NCBI GenBank assembly: GCA_963772935.1
Contig: CAVYZK010000009.1
Location: forward strand, 930,001-994,000
Origin: JANNNF01 sp963772935
Lineage (GTDB): Bacteria > Pseudomonadota > Alphaproteobacteria > Rhodobacterales > Rhodobacteraceae
DNA: 64,000 bases
Direction of reading: 5' to 3'
Shown: one piece after another, positions 19,145-27,899 of the stretch
Layout of the letters: each line of letters starts with the position of its first letter
Numbering within the stretch: the stretch's first letter is position 1
The notes under the pieces: generated by a model
What the model was told of the DNA's origin: nothing
Database searches by the model: none
What the model saw: the letters and a program-made list of their open reading frames with translations, nothing else
Position numbers and translations under genes: made by a program

Positions 19145-21028
19145 CTACCGCCCGTTCAGTGAGGCAAGGTTGCGTCCCTCGGCGATCAGACGGTCCAGCA
19201 AAGGATTGGGCTGCCAGATCGGGTCCATCACCGCCCAACGGCGCAGATCGGCGCGCAGCACCAGCAGACCACGCCCATCGGCCTGATGCATCGGGCCGCC
19301 GTGATGGCGGGGAAAGCCGTGGCCCGATACCAGAATATGGTCGATATCCGACGGTCGGCGCGCCACCCCGTCTGACAACTGGTGCAAGCCCGCATTGGTC
19401 AGCGCGGCAAGCCAGCCCTGCACGATCCGGGGGGCGGTCAGGCGCAGGGCGGTGTCGCGGGGGGTGCCTGCATCGCGCAGATCGCGCAGGGCAAAGTCGG
19501 TGGCGGGCAAGCCAAACCCCGTCAGAGCCGCCGAAATCTCGGCGGCGGGCACGCCTGCCCGGCACAGGGCCGCAAGTGCTGTGCGCCCCGCCGTCAGCAC
19601 CGCCACACCCAGACCGGGGCGTTTGCCCACCAGCACCGGGGGCAGACCCACCCGGCGCAGCACCTGCACTGCCGTGGCGGCGGGCAGCGGGGCCACACCC
19701 TCAGGCAGCGCGAGTTCGGACAGCCGTGCCGTCGGTGGCAGGGTCAGGCCCAGGGCGTTCGGATGCCCGCCCAAGACCACCACCGGCACGTCCGGCGCCG
19801 CGCGCCGGACGGCGACAAGGGCCAGTTTGGTTGCGGCCTCGCCACCGTCCTGCGCAGGCAGCAGGATGATGCCGACCCGGGCAAGGGCCGCGATGTCTGA
19901 CTTGGGTGTCAGCCGCGCCCAATCGGCATCGCGCGCGGTGGGGGACAGGCGGCCTGCGGTGACCTCCGCCTCTTGCCGGGTGGCAAGGGCCTGCAAGGCC
20001 TGTGTCAGCCGGGCCCGGTCCGGTTCTACCCAAGTCACGGCAAACCCGCGCGACAGTGCGACCAGCGCCAGCACCACCGCCGCAGACCCACCGGCCCCAA
20101 CGCCTGCAATGCCGACACTGCCGACCAGCTGCGGGCGTGCCGCAGCAATCGCCCCCGGCAGCGCCATCGCCCGACGCTCGGCCAATGCGGCGGCGCGCAG
20201 ACCGGCGGCTGTGGGCGAGGCCGCGGCATCGGCCTGCATCGCAGCCTCCAGCACCAGACCTTGCGCGAAGGGCAGCAGCAAGGCCGCCTCGACACAGTCC
20301 ACCATGGCGGCGACCACGGGCAGCGGGCTGGACCGGGCAGCATTGCGCGCCGATGCCACCGCCTTCATGTAGCCTGCCACATCGCGCAAGCCGTCGCGCC
20401 TGTCACAGGTGGGTCTTGGTCCCGGCATCGCCGCCGCCAGCGCAAGCCCGGCGGCCAGCGGGTCCCCCTCGACCACATGATCCAGCAACCCGATCACCAG
20501 TGCCTCGGTTGCGGCGATCATGCGACCGGTTGTCAGCAGGCGCAAAGCCTCGGCCCCGCCCACCAGACGCGGCAAGCGTTGCGTGGCCCCCGCCAGTGGC
20601 AGCAAGCCGAGCGCCGCTTCGGGCAGTGCCAGACGGGTGTCTTCGCTGGCCACCCGGCCATGGGCGGCAAGGGCCAGTTCCACCCCCGCCCCGATCACTG
20701 CGCCGTGCAAGGCCACCACCACCGGGCAAGGGCACGCCTCGACCGTGCGGCACAGATCGGCCAGTGACGGTGCGCCCGTGCCTGCATCATCCAGCGATGT
20801 GGCGGTGGCAAAGCCGCGCCCGGCCCCGTGCAGCACAATGGCCCGCGCATCCCCGCGTGCCGCGATGGCCGACAGGAGTGCCGCCCGCACCGCCTGCGTC
20901 AGAACCGTGGTGCCAGAGGCACCGCTTGCGGGCATCAGGGTCAGCACCAGCACGTCGCCCACCCGATTCTGTGCGACCGACCCTGCCGTGATGTCGCCTG
21001 TCCCGACCATGCTGCTCTCCGCGTTCAT
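19145..21028 (-). CDS. FadB-like enoyl-CoA hydratase/3-hydroxyacyl-CoA dehydrogenase, dehydrogenase half degenerate
   Basis: A 627-residue FadB/FadJ-type protein (621 if the start is 21010, which has GGAG six bases upstream). The crotonase half keeps both catalytic glutamates, in GAGVELALA and LPEAALGLLP, but the first oxyanion loop is odd (GAGRGFATATSL). The dehydrogenase half is degenerate: the nucleotide loop reads GIAGVGAGGSAAVV instead of GxGxMGxGIA, and the HFFxP active-site His segment is not found (GGHPNALGLTLPPT instead). The C-terminal helical domain with SGHGFPRHHGGPM is normal. It may therefore act as a hydratase/isomerase only. It stands alone with no thiolase beside it. Confidence 0.8.
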   Translation of the reverse strand: MNAESSMVGTGDITAGSVAQNRVGDVLVLTLMPASGASGTTVLTQAVRAALLSAIAARGDARAIVLHGAGRGFATATSLDDAGTGAPSLADLCRTVEACPCPVVVALHGAVIGAGVELALAAHGRVASEDTRLALPEAALGLLPLAGATQRLPRLVGGAEALRLLTTGRMIAATEALVIGLLDHVVEGDPLAAGLALAAAMPGPRPTCDRRDGLRDVAGYMKAVASARNAARSSPLPVVAAMVDCVEAALLLPFAQGLVLEAAMQADAAASPTAAGLRAAALAERRAMALPGAIAAARPQLVGSVGIAGVGAGGSAAVVLALVALSRGFAVTWVEPDRARLTQALQALATRQEAEVTAGRLSPTARDADWARLTPKSDIAALARVGIILLPAQDGGEAATKLALVAVRRAAPDVPVVVLGGHPNALGLTLPPTARLSELALPEGVAPLPAATAVQVLRRVGLPPVLVGKRPGLGVAVLTAGRTALAALCRAGVPAAEISAALTGFGLPATDFALRDLRDAGTPRDTALRLTAPRIVQGWLAALTNAGLHQLSDGVARRPSDIDHILVSGHGFPRHHGGPMHQADGRGLLVLRADLRRWAVMDPIWQPNPLLDRLIAEGRNLASLNGR

Positions 21029-21109
21029 GCCGCCGTTACTTAACAAGGTTCTGACAAGCCTTGGCAAGCACCCGGTCGCAGGCAAGACCCTGCTGTGGCC
21101 GCAGGTCTG

Positions 21110-21137
21110 TTGTGTCGCGCGCCTTGTGGCCTATACT
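21110..21137 (+). promoter_or_regulatory. possible sigma-70 promoter of the sulfur cluster
   Basis: TTGTGT at 21110-21115, a 16-base spacer and TATACT at 21132-21137 lie 28 bases before the ATG of the MBL hydrolase. This is the best -35/-10 pair in the interval and is consistent with the start of a three-gene operon. Judged by eye only. Confidence 0.4.
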
Positions 21138-21165
21138 GGTTGCACCCAAATGGCAGATTGGTCCC

Positions 21166-22044
21166 ATGTCCGGCATATCCTCTTCGCCCGCTGTTCAGGC
21201 CTTCTTTGACGAGGCCACCAACACCGTGACCTATGTGTTGCGCGACCCGCAGGGGTCGGCCTGTGCCGTGATCGATTCCGTGCTGGATTTCGACTATGCC
21301 TCGGGGCGCACCGATACGCGGTCTGCCGATGCGGTCGTGACCTACATCAAGGCGCAAGGTCTGACGTTGGAGTGGGTGCTGGAAACCCATGTTCATGCCG
21401 ACCATCTGTCGGCGGCACCGTATCTGCAAGACCGGCTTGGCGGGCAGATCGGCATCGGGGCGGGCATCACCGGGGTGCAGGAAACCTTTGGCAAGATCTT
21501 CAACGAAGGCACGGCGTTTCAGCGCGACGGGTCGCAGTTTGACCGGCTGTTTGCGGACGGTGACAGCCTGATGGTGGGCCAGTTGCGGGTGGATGTGATG
21601 CACACCCCCGGCCACACGCCCGCCTGCCTGACCTATGTGGCGGGCGATGCGGCCTTCGTGGGCGACACCCTGTTCATGCCCGACTATGGCACCGCGCGCT
21701 GCGATTTTCCGGGCGGGTCGCCCGAGGCGTTGTTTGCATCGGTGCAGAAGATCCTCGCCCTGCCCCCGCAGACCCGGATCTTCGTGTGCCATGATTACAA
21801 AGCCCCGGGGCGGGATGATTTTGCCTGGGAAACCACCGTGGCCGCACAGGCGGCGGGCAATGTGCATCTGGCGGCAGGCCAGACCGAAGCCGCATTCGCG
21901 GCCCTGCGCAGGGCGCGCGATGCGCAACTGGCGATGCCCCGGCTGATCATCCCGTCCTTGCAGATCAACATGCGTGCAGGGCAAATGCCCGAGGCAGAGG
22001 AAAACGGCACCAGCTATCTCAAGGTGCCGGTGAACGGGTTTTAG
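21166..22044 (+). CDS. MBL-fold hydrolase, persulfide dioxygenase-like
   Basis: A 292-residue metallo-beta-lactamase-fold enzyme starting MSGISSSPAVQAFFDEATNT. Metal ligands are visible: THVHADHLS as ETHVHADHLSAAP (near residue 76-83), MHTPGHTPAC, FVGDTLFMPDYGTAR and VCHDYKAPGR. FMPDYGTARCDFPGG is typical of the Blh/ETHE1-like persulfide dioxygenase branch, which oxidises glutathione persulfide to sulfite. Two YeeE/YedE sulfur-transport genes and a DUF442 sulfurtransferase domain follow directly, the usual content of BigR-controlled sulfide operons. No BigR gene is found in this window. Unlike classical Blh it has no N-terminal DUF442 domain of its own. Confidence 0.85.
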   Translation: MSGISSSPAVQAFFDEATNTVTYVLRDPQGSACAVIDSVLDFDYASGRTDTRSADAVVTYIKAQGLTLEWVLETHVHADHLSAAPYLQDRLGGQIGIGAGITGVQETFGKIFNEGTAFQRDGSQFDRLFADGDSLMVGQLRVDVMHTPGHTPACLTYVAGDAAFVGDTLFMPDYGTARCDFPGGSPEALFASVQKILALPPQTRIFVCHDYKAPGRDDFAWETTVAAQAAGNVHLAAGQTEAAFAALRRARDAQLAMPRLIIPSLQINMRAGQMPEAEENGTSYLKVPVNGF

Positions 22045-22050
22045 GGGTTT

Positions 22051-22464
22051 ATGATGCAGGCAGACTGGATGTGGGGGCTGCTTGGCGGCCTGATGATTGG
22101 CGGGGCGGCGGGGCTGTATCTGCTGGTCAACGGGCGGATCATGGGGGCATCTGGCATTGTCGGCGGGCTGGTGGACCGCAGCCCGGGATTTGCCGAGCGA
22201 CTGGCTTTTGTGGCGGGGCTGGTGCTGGTGCCCGCCCTGCTGGCGCTTTGGACAGGGGCGCAGACAGGGGTGTCGGGCAACCTGTGGCTGGTGGGTTGCG
22301 CAGGCGTGCTTGTGGGGTTGGGCACAAGGCTCGCCAATGGCTGCACCTCCGGGCATGGCGTTTGCGGCATTTCACGCGGGTCGGCGCGGGGGATCGTGGC
22401 GACGCTGATTTATCTGGCCGCCGGGATGGCGACGGTATTCGTGCTGCATTGGGTGGCGGCATGA
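22051..22464 (+). CDS. YeeE/YedE family sulfur transport protein
   Basis: A 137-residue membrane protein with four hydrophobic segments and the family signature LANGCTSGHGVCGISRGSARG, whose cysteines are thought to carry sulfur through the membrane. It begins 6 bases after the MBL gene, and its TGA overlaps the next ATG. It is half of a two-gene transporter (PmpA-type) whose other half is the N-terminal domain of the next protein. Confidence 0.88.
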   Translation: MMQADWMWGLLGGLMIGGAAGLYLLVNGRIMGASGIVGGLVDRSPGFAERLAFVAGLVLVPALLALWTGAQTGVSGNLWLVGCAGVLVGLGTRLANGCTSGHGVCGISRGSARGIVATLIYLAAGMATVFVLHWVAA

Positions 22465-23327
22465 AGCGGGCGGCGTCGGCTTTTGCGGCAGGTGGGGTGT
22501 TTGGCGCGGGGCTTTTGCTGTCGGGCATGACGGACACCCGCAAGGTGCAGGGATTTCTGGATATCACGGGTGCGTGGGATCCGACGCTGGCCTTTGTGCT
22601 GGGCGGGGCGGTGCTGCCGATGATCGCGGTCTGGCGGCTGGCAGAGGCGCGGGGCGTGTCGGTGCTGGGCGACAAAATCCCGGCGCGCGCCCCGGTTCGG
22701 TTCGATGCCGGGTTGATCTGGGGATCGGTGTTGTTCGGGGTGGGCTGGGGGCTGGTCGGTCTGTGCCCCGGCCCGGCGGTTGCGTCCCTCAGCTTTGGCG
22801 GGGTGGGCGGCGTGGTCTTTCTTTTGGCGATGCTGATCGGTATGCTGGCGGCAACCGGCCTGCGCACAGGCCCCTTTCGCCGCAACCAAGGAACAGCCAT
22901 GGATATCCGCGCCCTGACCCCGACCTATGCCGTATCCCCGCAGATCACCCAAGGTGATCTGACAGCGATCAAGGCGGCAGGCTATACCACCATCATCAAC
23001 AACCGCCCCGATGGGGAAATACCCCCGGCGCTGCATTCCGATGCGATGCAGGCGGCGGCAGAGGCGATGGGGTTTACCTTCGTCGTCAATCCGGTGATCG
23101 GCGGGGCGATGACGATGGAGAATGTCGCAGCCCAACAGGCGGCGATTGCTGCCGCCGACGGCCCGGTCTTCGCCTATTGCGCGTCTGGCAACCGCTGTTC
23201 CGTGGTCTGGGCACTCGCCCATGCCGGGCAGATGAGCGCGGATGATCTGGTCGGCATCCCTGCGCGCTTTGGCTATCAGCTGGACCATCTGCGCCCGCAG
23301 ATCGCGGCACTGGCGGCCAAGGGTTAA
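22461..23327 (+). CDS. YeeE/YedE-DUF442 fusion: sulfur transporter joined to sulfurtransferase
   Basis: 288 residues. Residues 1 to about 145 are a second YeeE/YedE subunit, MKRAASAFAAGGVFGAG, with KVQGFLDITGAWDPTLAFVLGG and VGLCPGPAVASLSFGG. Residues about 147-288 are a complete DUF442/TIGR01244 rhodanese-like or phosphatase-like domain, DIRALTPTYAVSPQITQGDL, with the active-site loop YCASGNRCSVVW. The two are normally separate genes, or DUF442 is joined to the MBL enzyme. An internal ATG at 22899 has AAGGA six bases upstream, so the domain may also be made alone. The ATG overlaps the preceding stop. Role: passing sulfane sulfur from transport to the dioxygenase (inferred). Confidence 0.85.
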   Translation: MKRAASAFAAGGVFGAGLLLSGMTDTRKVQGFLDITGAWDPTLAFVLGGAVLPMIAVWRLAEARGVSVLGDKIPARAPVRFDAGLIWGSVLFGVGWGLVGLCPGPAVASLSFGGVGGVVFLLAMLIGMLAATGLRTGPFRRNQGTAMDIRALTPTYAVSPQITQGDLTAIKAAGYTTIINNRPDGEIPPALHSDAMQAAAEAMGFTFVVNPVIGGAMTMENVAAQQAAIAAADGPVFAYCASGNRCSVVWALAHAGQMSADDLVGIPARFGYQLDHLRPQIAALAAKG

Positions 23328-24251
23328 CCCGCCGCCCGCGGCCAGTTGCGGCACCATCGGGCGGGCGGCGGTTTCGGCTGCGTCCATCAGGCGCAGGGCG
23401 CGCAGGCCCCGGCTTTGCCCCAGACGGCCCTGCCCGACGGCGCGGCCATCGGCCCCTTCCAACGTGATCTGGTCCAGCGTCGATTGCGCCAGCGGCAATA
23501 CATCGCCCACCGCCAGCCCCATCACGGCATGAAGCGGCATCTGCATCCGGCAGATCACCGCCTGCAAGGCCGCATCGGCGCCCATCACCGCCTCTGACAG
23601 GGCGGCCGAAAACATCGGCCCGGCAATGGCCGCGTGGTCCAGCGCACCCGGTTTGCGGTCTGGCCTGCGGCCCCGGCCTTCGGCGGGCAGGGCCAGCAAC
23701 ACCTCACCCACCCGCACGCCATCGGCCAGAACCACGTCCGCCGTCAGCACGCGGTAGGGGTGGTCTTCCAGCAGCAACCCCAAGGGGCGGGCATCCTCAA
23801 GAAAAGAGGCATAGCGAAAGCCCCCGGCCCAGACCAGATCGGCCTCCTCGGCCAAGGCATCCTCCAGCCCCGCCAAGGCGGCATCCACCATGCCTGCCAC
23901 CATCGCGGCATCGGTGCGGGTGGGTTTGCGCGGGGTCACGGGTTGCGGCGACACCCGGCCCATCGTCTGCACCTCGATCATGCTGGCCAGCACCGATGGC
24001 GACAGCGCGAGCAACCCCAAGCCGTCACCGGGGCCTTCCAGCATGGCCAGAAACGCAAGGTCAGGCGGCAGTTCCAGCAGTTCGGCTTGCGAGCGGCGGA
24101 TCAGCGTCAACTGCCGCACCTCCAGCCCCAGACCCATCGCATCCCGCGCGGCGCGCGCCAGTGCCAACCGCCAGCACCGGTCTGCCCCCGGCCCGCCTTC
24201 GGCCTGCGCCATTGCCGCGCGCTGCACCTTGCGCCGGATCACGTCTTGCAT
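23324..24251 (-). CDS. FliM/FliN-family (SpoA-domain) protein, 3' end frameshifted
   Basis: About 308 residues, MQDVIRRKVQRAAMAQAEGG. The N-terminal two thirds match the FliM middle domain pattern (ELLELPPDLAFLAMLEGPGD, LSPSVLASMIEVQTMGRVS). The C-terminal part is a SpoA domain: PLHAVMGLAVGDVLPLAQST, then VGQGRLGQSRGLRALRL. In the given sequence the frame has no stop and runs on to 22410 across the opposite gene, which is implausible. Removing one G from the G-rich run near 23335 would end the protein at TAA (23326-23324), interlocked with the stop of the convergent gene. No other flagellar gene is near. It may be a switch component or a secretion-type homolog. Confidence 0.7.
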
Positions 24252-24408
24252 GGGGCCCCCTTCTGGCTGGTCACCGGACCACGCTATGCGGCCAACCTTG
24301 CCAAAGGGTTAAGCGGTTCAGGTTTCGGCGGAATCGGAAATCGCTGCCTCTCGCTGCGCTCGACGGCGTTTTCCGATATCCTTGTTTCAATCAAAAGCTG
24401 AACCGCCC
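24252..24408. other. intergenic region with long-range stem
   Basis: 157 bases between the sensor kinase stop and the FliM-like start. GCGGTTCAG (24313-24321) pairs with CTGAACCGC (24398-24406), and inside it TCGGAAA (24334-24340) pairs with TTTCCGA (24370-24376). This may be the terminator of the kinase operon or a structured leader; neither is proven. Confidence 0.4.
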
Positions 24409-27093
24409 TCAAGCCGCGCGCAGTTCCAGCCGCAGCGGCACCGTCACCCGGAACGCGGCCCCACCCTGCCCCGGCAGATAGGCCACGGTGCCGCCCAATG
24501 TCGCCATCACCTCACGGCAGATCGCAAGGCCCAGACCTGCCCCGCCCGCCCGCGACGCATCGGTCAGGCGGGCGAATTTCTCAAAGATAAGCGACTGGTT
24601 TTCCTTGGCAATCCCGCGCCCGTTGTCGATGAAATCGACCAGCACCCGCCCGCCCTTGACCCGCACGGCGATCCGCAACTCTGGCACCGCGGCATCGCAA
24701 TATTTGCGGGCATTTGAGATAAGGTTGATAAACACCTGCGCCATACGGTCGGCATCGGTGCGCAGGAACAACGCCTCGGCCGCGGCATCGCGGTGGATGG
24801 TAAAGGGGCGGTCGGGGCGGGTCTGGCCTGCGGCCATAACGGCGCGGTCAAGGATATCGGCAAGGCTCGACAGACCGATGTTCAACTGCACCGTGCCACT
24901 TTCCAGCACCGACAGGTCCAGCAGATCATCCAGCAACCGGGTCAGGCGGTTGGATTCGTCATGGATGATGCGGCCAAAGCGGGTGACATCGTCCGCAGGC
25001 AGATCGCCTTCGGCCAAAAGGTCTGAAAACGCACGGATAGACGTCATGGGCGTGCGCAATTCATGGCTGATCTGGCCAAGAAAGGCGTCCTTCTGCACCG
25101 ACAGATCGGTCAGTTTCTCATTCGCATTGCGCAAGGCGCGTGCGGTGCGGGTCAACTCCTCTCGCTGGCTTTCCAACCGGGCGGAATATTCCATGATTTG
25201 CGCGGTTTCATTGGCGACGGCCATCAGATCTTCGACCGAAACCGTGGCGCGGCCCATCAACTGGCTGATCATCGCATGGGCCGTGGCGGCCCCGACCGAC
25301 CCGGCAAGGCGACGTTCCAGACCTGCCACAAATTCGGGGCTGGGGTCAGGCAACATGCCGTCCTTGCCTTGCGCCGTGGCTCCAGTTTCGAAAAACACCT
25401 GCGCCTCATCATCGCCCAGAATACGCTGCGCCATCACCAGCAAAGCCTCGGGTTCGGCACGCCCCTGCGCCCATGGGCGCGGCCCGGTTGCACCGTCAAA
25501 CACGTTGACGAAGGCCGCCCCCTGCAGCCGTTCGACCGGGCCGGGAAAGGTCAGCACCGACCCCACAAAAAACGCGGTGGCGTTCAGGATCAGCGACCAG
25601 AACAGCGCGTGCATCAGCGGGTCCATCGCCTGCACGCCGAACAGGGCTTGCGGGCGCAGCCAGCCGATGCCGAAGGGGCCATGGTCGAACATTGCTTGCG
25701 AGATCACCGCGCCTGCGCCAAAGGACGGCAGGAACAGCGCATAGGCCCAGACCGCAAAGCCAACGCTGAGGCCCGCAATCGCCCCGGTGCGGGTGGCCCC
25801 GCGCCAGAAGATGCCGCCGAGCATGGCAGGCAGGAACTGCGCCACCCCGGCAAAGGAAATCAGCCCGATGGCGGCTAGGGCTGCCGATCCACCGGAGATG
25901 CGGTAGTAGCCAAGCCCAAGCGCCAGCACCCCCGCAATCGACAGCCTGCGCGCCAGCAACACCACCCGGCGCAGATCGCCCGACACTGCCGTACCTGGGC
26001 GGAACCGCAGCCACAGTGGCATCACGATGTGGTTTGACACCATGGTGGCAAGGGCAATCGCCTCGACAATCACCATAGAAGTGGCGGATGAAAACCCGCC
26101 GAGGAAGGCCAGCATCGCCAGCCCACCGCGCCCTTCGGCCAAGGGCAGGGTCAGCACGAACATGTCGGGGTTGGCACCGGCAGGCATCCGGTCCAGCCCC
26201 ATCACGGCAATCGGCACGATGAACAGGCTCATCAGCATCAGGTAGGCGGGGAAGGCCCAACTGGCGCGGGCCATGTGGCGGGTGTCGGCGTTTTCCACCA
26301 CCATCACCTGAAACATCCGTGGCAGGCAGATCACGGCCGCCGCGGACAGGAAGATCAGGCCGGTCCAGCGGCCCGGCTGCACATCCCATGTGCCAATGTC
26401 AGAGGCGGCGATCTTGTCGAGCATGCCCTGCGGCCCACCCGCCAGCCCCCAGACCACGAAAATGCCGACCGCGACCAAGGCGACCAGTTTCACCACCGCC
26501 TCAACGGCGATGGCGGTGACGATGCCGTGGTGCTGTTCCTTGGCATCCAGATTGCGGGTGCCGAACAGGATGGTGAACACGGCCAGACCAACGGCGACCC
26601 AGATCGCGGTGTTCTTGGCATCGGGCGGGGTCAGACCGTCTGGCGTGGCGCTGGCAAAGACGCCAAAGGACTGCACTACCGATTGCAGTTGCAGCGCGAT
26701 GTAGGGGGTGGCCGCGATCACCGCCATCAGGGTGACGATCACGCCGAGCAGGTTCGACTTGCCAAAGCGGCTGCTGATCAGATCGGCGATTGATGTGACC
26801 CGGTGCTGCCGCCCGATCACCACCAGCTTGCGCAACGCCCACCACCAGCCGACGAACATGATGGTGGGGCCAAAGTAGATCGTCAGAAACTCCAGCCCCG
26901 ATCGGGCGGCGTATCCGACCGCGCCGTAGAACGTCCAGGCCGTGCAGTAGATCGACAGCGACAGAGTATACACCATCGGCGAGCGCAACCAGCCAAGCCG
27001 CCCGGCTTGGGCGCGGCGTTCGACGATGAAGGCGACGCTGAATAGAAAGACGACATAGGACAGGCAGGCGAGGACCAGCAGGTTGAACGGCAT
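24409..27093 (-). CDS. sodium:solute symporter-type sensor histidine kinase
   Basis: An 894-residue membrane sensor. Residues 1 to about 530 are a sodium:solute symporter-like domain of about 13 helices, with YCTAWTFYGAVGYAARSGLEF near the start and FGFSSATSMVIVEAIAL-type sequence (LGGFSSATSMVIVEAIAL) in the middle. A linker and a HisKA domain with ISHELRTPMTS (His677) follow, then an HATPase with INLISNARKYC, FIDNGRGIAKE and GAGLGLAICRE. CbrA has this architecture and couples substrate uptake to phosphorylation. No receiver domain is attached, and the partner is probably the CheY-like protein at the head of the same operon. The ATG overlaps the stop of the small membrane gene. Confidence 0.93.
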   Translation of the reverse strand: MPFNLLVLACLSYVVFLFSVAFIVERRAQAGRLGWLRSPMVYTLSLSIYCTAWTFYGAVGYAARSGLEFLTIYFGPTIMFVGWWWALRKLVVIGRQHRVTSIADLISSRFGKSNLLGVIVTLMAVIAATPYIALQLQSVVQSFGVFASATPDGLTPPDAKNTAIWVAVGLAVFTILFGTRNLDAKEQHHGIVTAIAVEAVVKLVALVAVGIFVVWGLAGGPQGMLDKIAASDIGTWDVQPGRWTGLIFLSAAAVICLPRMFQVMVVENADTRHMARASWAFPAYLMLMSLFIVPIAVMGLDRMPAGANPDMFVLTLPLAEGRGGLAMLAFLGGFSSATSMVIVEAIALATMVSNHIVMPLWLRFRPGTAVSGDLRRVVLLARRLSIAGVLALGLGYYRISGGSAALAAIGLISFAGVAQFLPAMLGGIFWRGATRTGAIAGLSVGFAVWAYALFLPSFGAGAVISQAMFDHGPFGIGWLRPQALFGVQAMDPLMHALFWSLILNATAFFVGSVLTFPGPVERLQGAAFVNVFDGATGPRPWAQGRAEPEALLVMAQRILGDDEAQVFFETGATAQGKDGMLPDPSPEFVAGLERRLAGSVGAATAHAMISQLMGRATVSVEDLMAVANETAQIMEYSARLESQREELTRTARALRNANEKLTDLSVQKDAFLGQISHELRTPMTSIRAFSDLLAEGDLPADDVTRFGRIIHDESNRLTRLLDDLLDLSVLESGTVQLNIGLSSLADILDRAVMAAGQTRPDRPFTIHRDAAAEALFLRTDADRMAQVFINLISNARKYCDAAVPELRIAVRVKGGRVLVDFIDNGRGIAKENQSLIFEKFARLTDASRAGGAGLGLAICREVMATLGGTVAYLPGQGGAAFRVTVPLRLELRAA

Positions 27094-27362
27094 CAGTCGT
27101 CATCCTGTGCGGCGTCCTGTTCGGCACTGGCCGACAGACCGGGGGCAAAACTGGCCGCAACCAGGATCAGCAGCACCCAGATGCCAAAAAAGTAGATCAC
27201 ATCGGCCCCGGTATCGCGCGGTCCTGCCCCCGGGGCCTGCCACAGCAGCGGCAAGGTCAGGAACAGGATGGCAAACACCGGCAGCAGACGGGCGGCATCG
27301 CGCAACCGACGGCGGCGATAACTGGGCCGGGGCAGAAACAGCGGCTTGGCCGGGCGGGCCAT
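27093..27362 (-). CDS. small two-helix membrane protein in the kinase operon
   Basis: 89 residues: a basic N-terminus with RPSYRRRRLRDAAR, two hydrophobic helices (about 25-45 and 55-73) and an acidic tail AEQDAAQDDD. Both ends overlap neighbours by one base, with the response regulator stop upstream and the kinase start downstream, so it is made together with them. The arrangement resembles the small subunits that precede symporter genes (DUF4212-like position), but I cannot assign it to that family by eye. Probably an accessory subunit of the symporter-kinase. Confidence 0.75.
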   Translation of the reverse strand: MARPAKPLFLPRPSYRRRRLRDAARLLPVFAILFLTLPLLWQAPGAGPRDTGADVIYFFGIWVLLILVAASFAPGLSASAEQDAAQDDD

Positions 27363-27730
27363 CAGAGCGCCATCACGGCGCGCACCTGCGCCAGCAGATC
27401 GGCATTGGCGAAGGGCTTGGTCATGAAATGGGTCACCCCGGCACGGGTGGCGGCATCACGGTCACGCCCCTGCCCTTTGGCGGTCAGCATGATCACCGGC
27501 AGGTGGGCAGTGGCGGGGGTGGCGCGCAGGGCGGTCAGAATCTCCAGCCCCGACAGGCCGGGCAGCATCAGATCAAGGATCACCAGATCGGGCGGATTTT
27601 TGCAGAGCGTGGCCAGACCTTCGGTGCCGTCACTCTGCACCTCGACCGTCCAGCCATCCCGGGCCAGCAAAAAGCGCATCGCCTCGGCGATGTTGGCTTC
27701 ATCCTCGATCAGCAGCACACGTTGCGGCAT
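27362..27730 (-). CDS. single-domain response regulator, CheY-like
   Basis: A 122-residue receiver domain without an output domain. Acidic pocket residues E9/D10/E11, phospho-acceptor Asp53 in VILDLMLPG, Thr in VIMLTAKG and Lys in FMTKPF are all present. It is the first gene of a three-gene, stop-start overlapping operon with the membrane protein and the symporter-kinase. It is thus the likely phosphate acceptor of that kinase, acting on a target by protein contact. Confidence 0.9.
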   Translation of the reverse strand: MPQRVLLIEDEANIAEAMRFLLARDGWTVEVQSDGTEGLATLCKNPPDLVILDLMLPGLSGLEILTALRATPATAHLPVIMLTAKGQGRDRDAATRAGVTHFMTKPFANADLLAQVRAVMAL

Positions 27731-27899
27731 CTGTCCCCCTGTGGGGCGCAGTATCGCCGAGGGGTGGGGGCGTTGTCAAAACCGGAAACGTCGGGGGGAA
27801 GAAGGGGGGGGTCACACCCCCGCCCCCGGCCTTCGCCGGGGCCTCGCCCGTGGGATATTTTCGCACAGAGGATGCAAATTTTAGATAAGTTTTAAAGGT
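27731..27899. repeat. intergenic region with one GC-rich palindromic repeat arm
   Basis: 169 bases upstream of the response regulator and downstream of the XRE gene. The arm CCCCGGCCTTCGCCGGGG at 27825-27841 matches the repeat arms found around the GIY-YIG gene. It is followed by CCCGTGGGATATTT, a string I associate with Rhodobacterales intergenic DNA. No gene seen. Confidence 0.5.

Noticed and set aside
22410..23323. Long minus-strand open frame continuing the FliM-like gene across the YeeE/YedE-DUF442 gene
   Set aside because: It is antisense to a well conserved gene, has no family similarity, and is explained by one extra G near the true stop.
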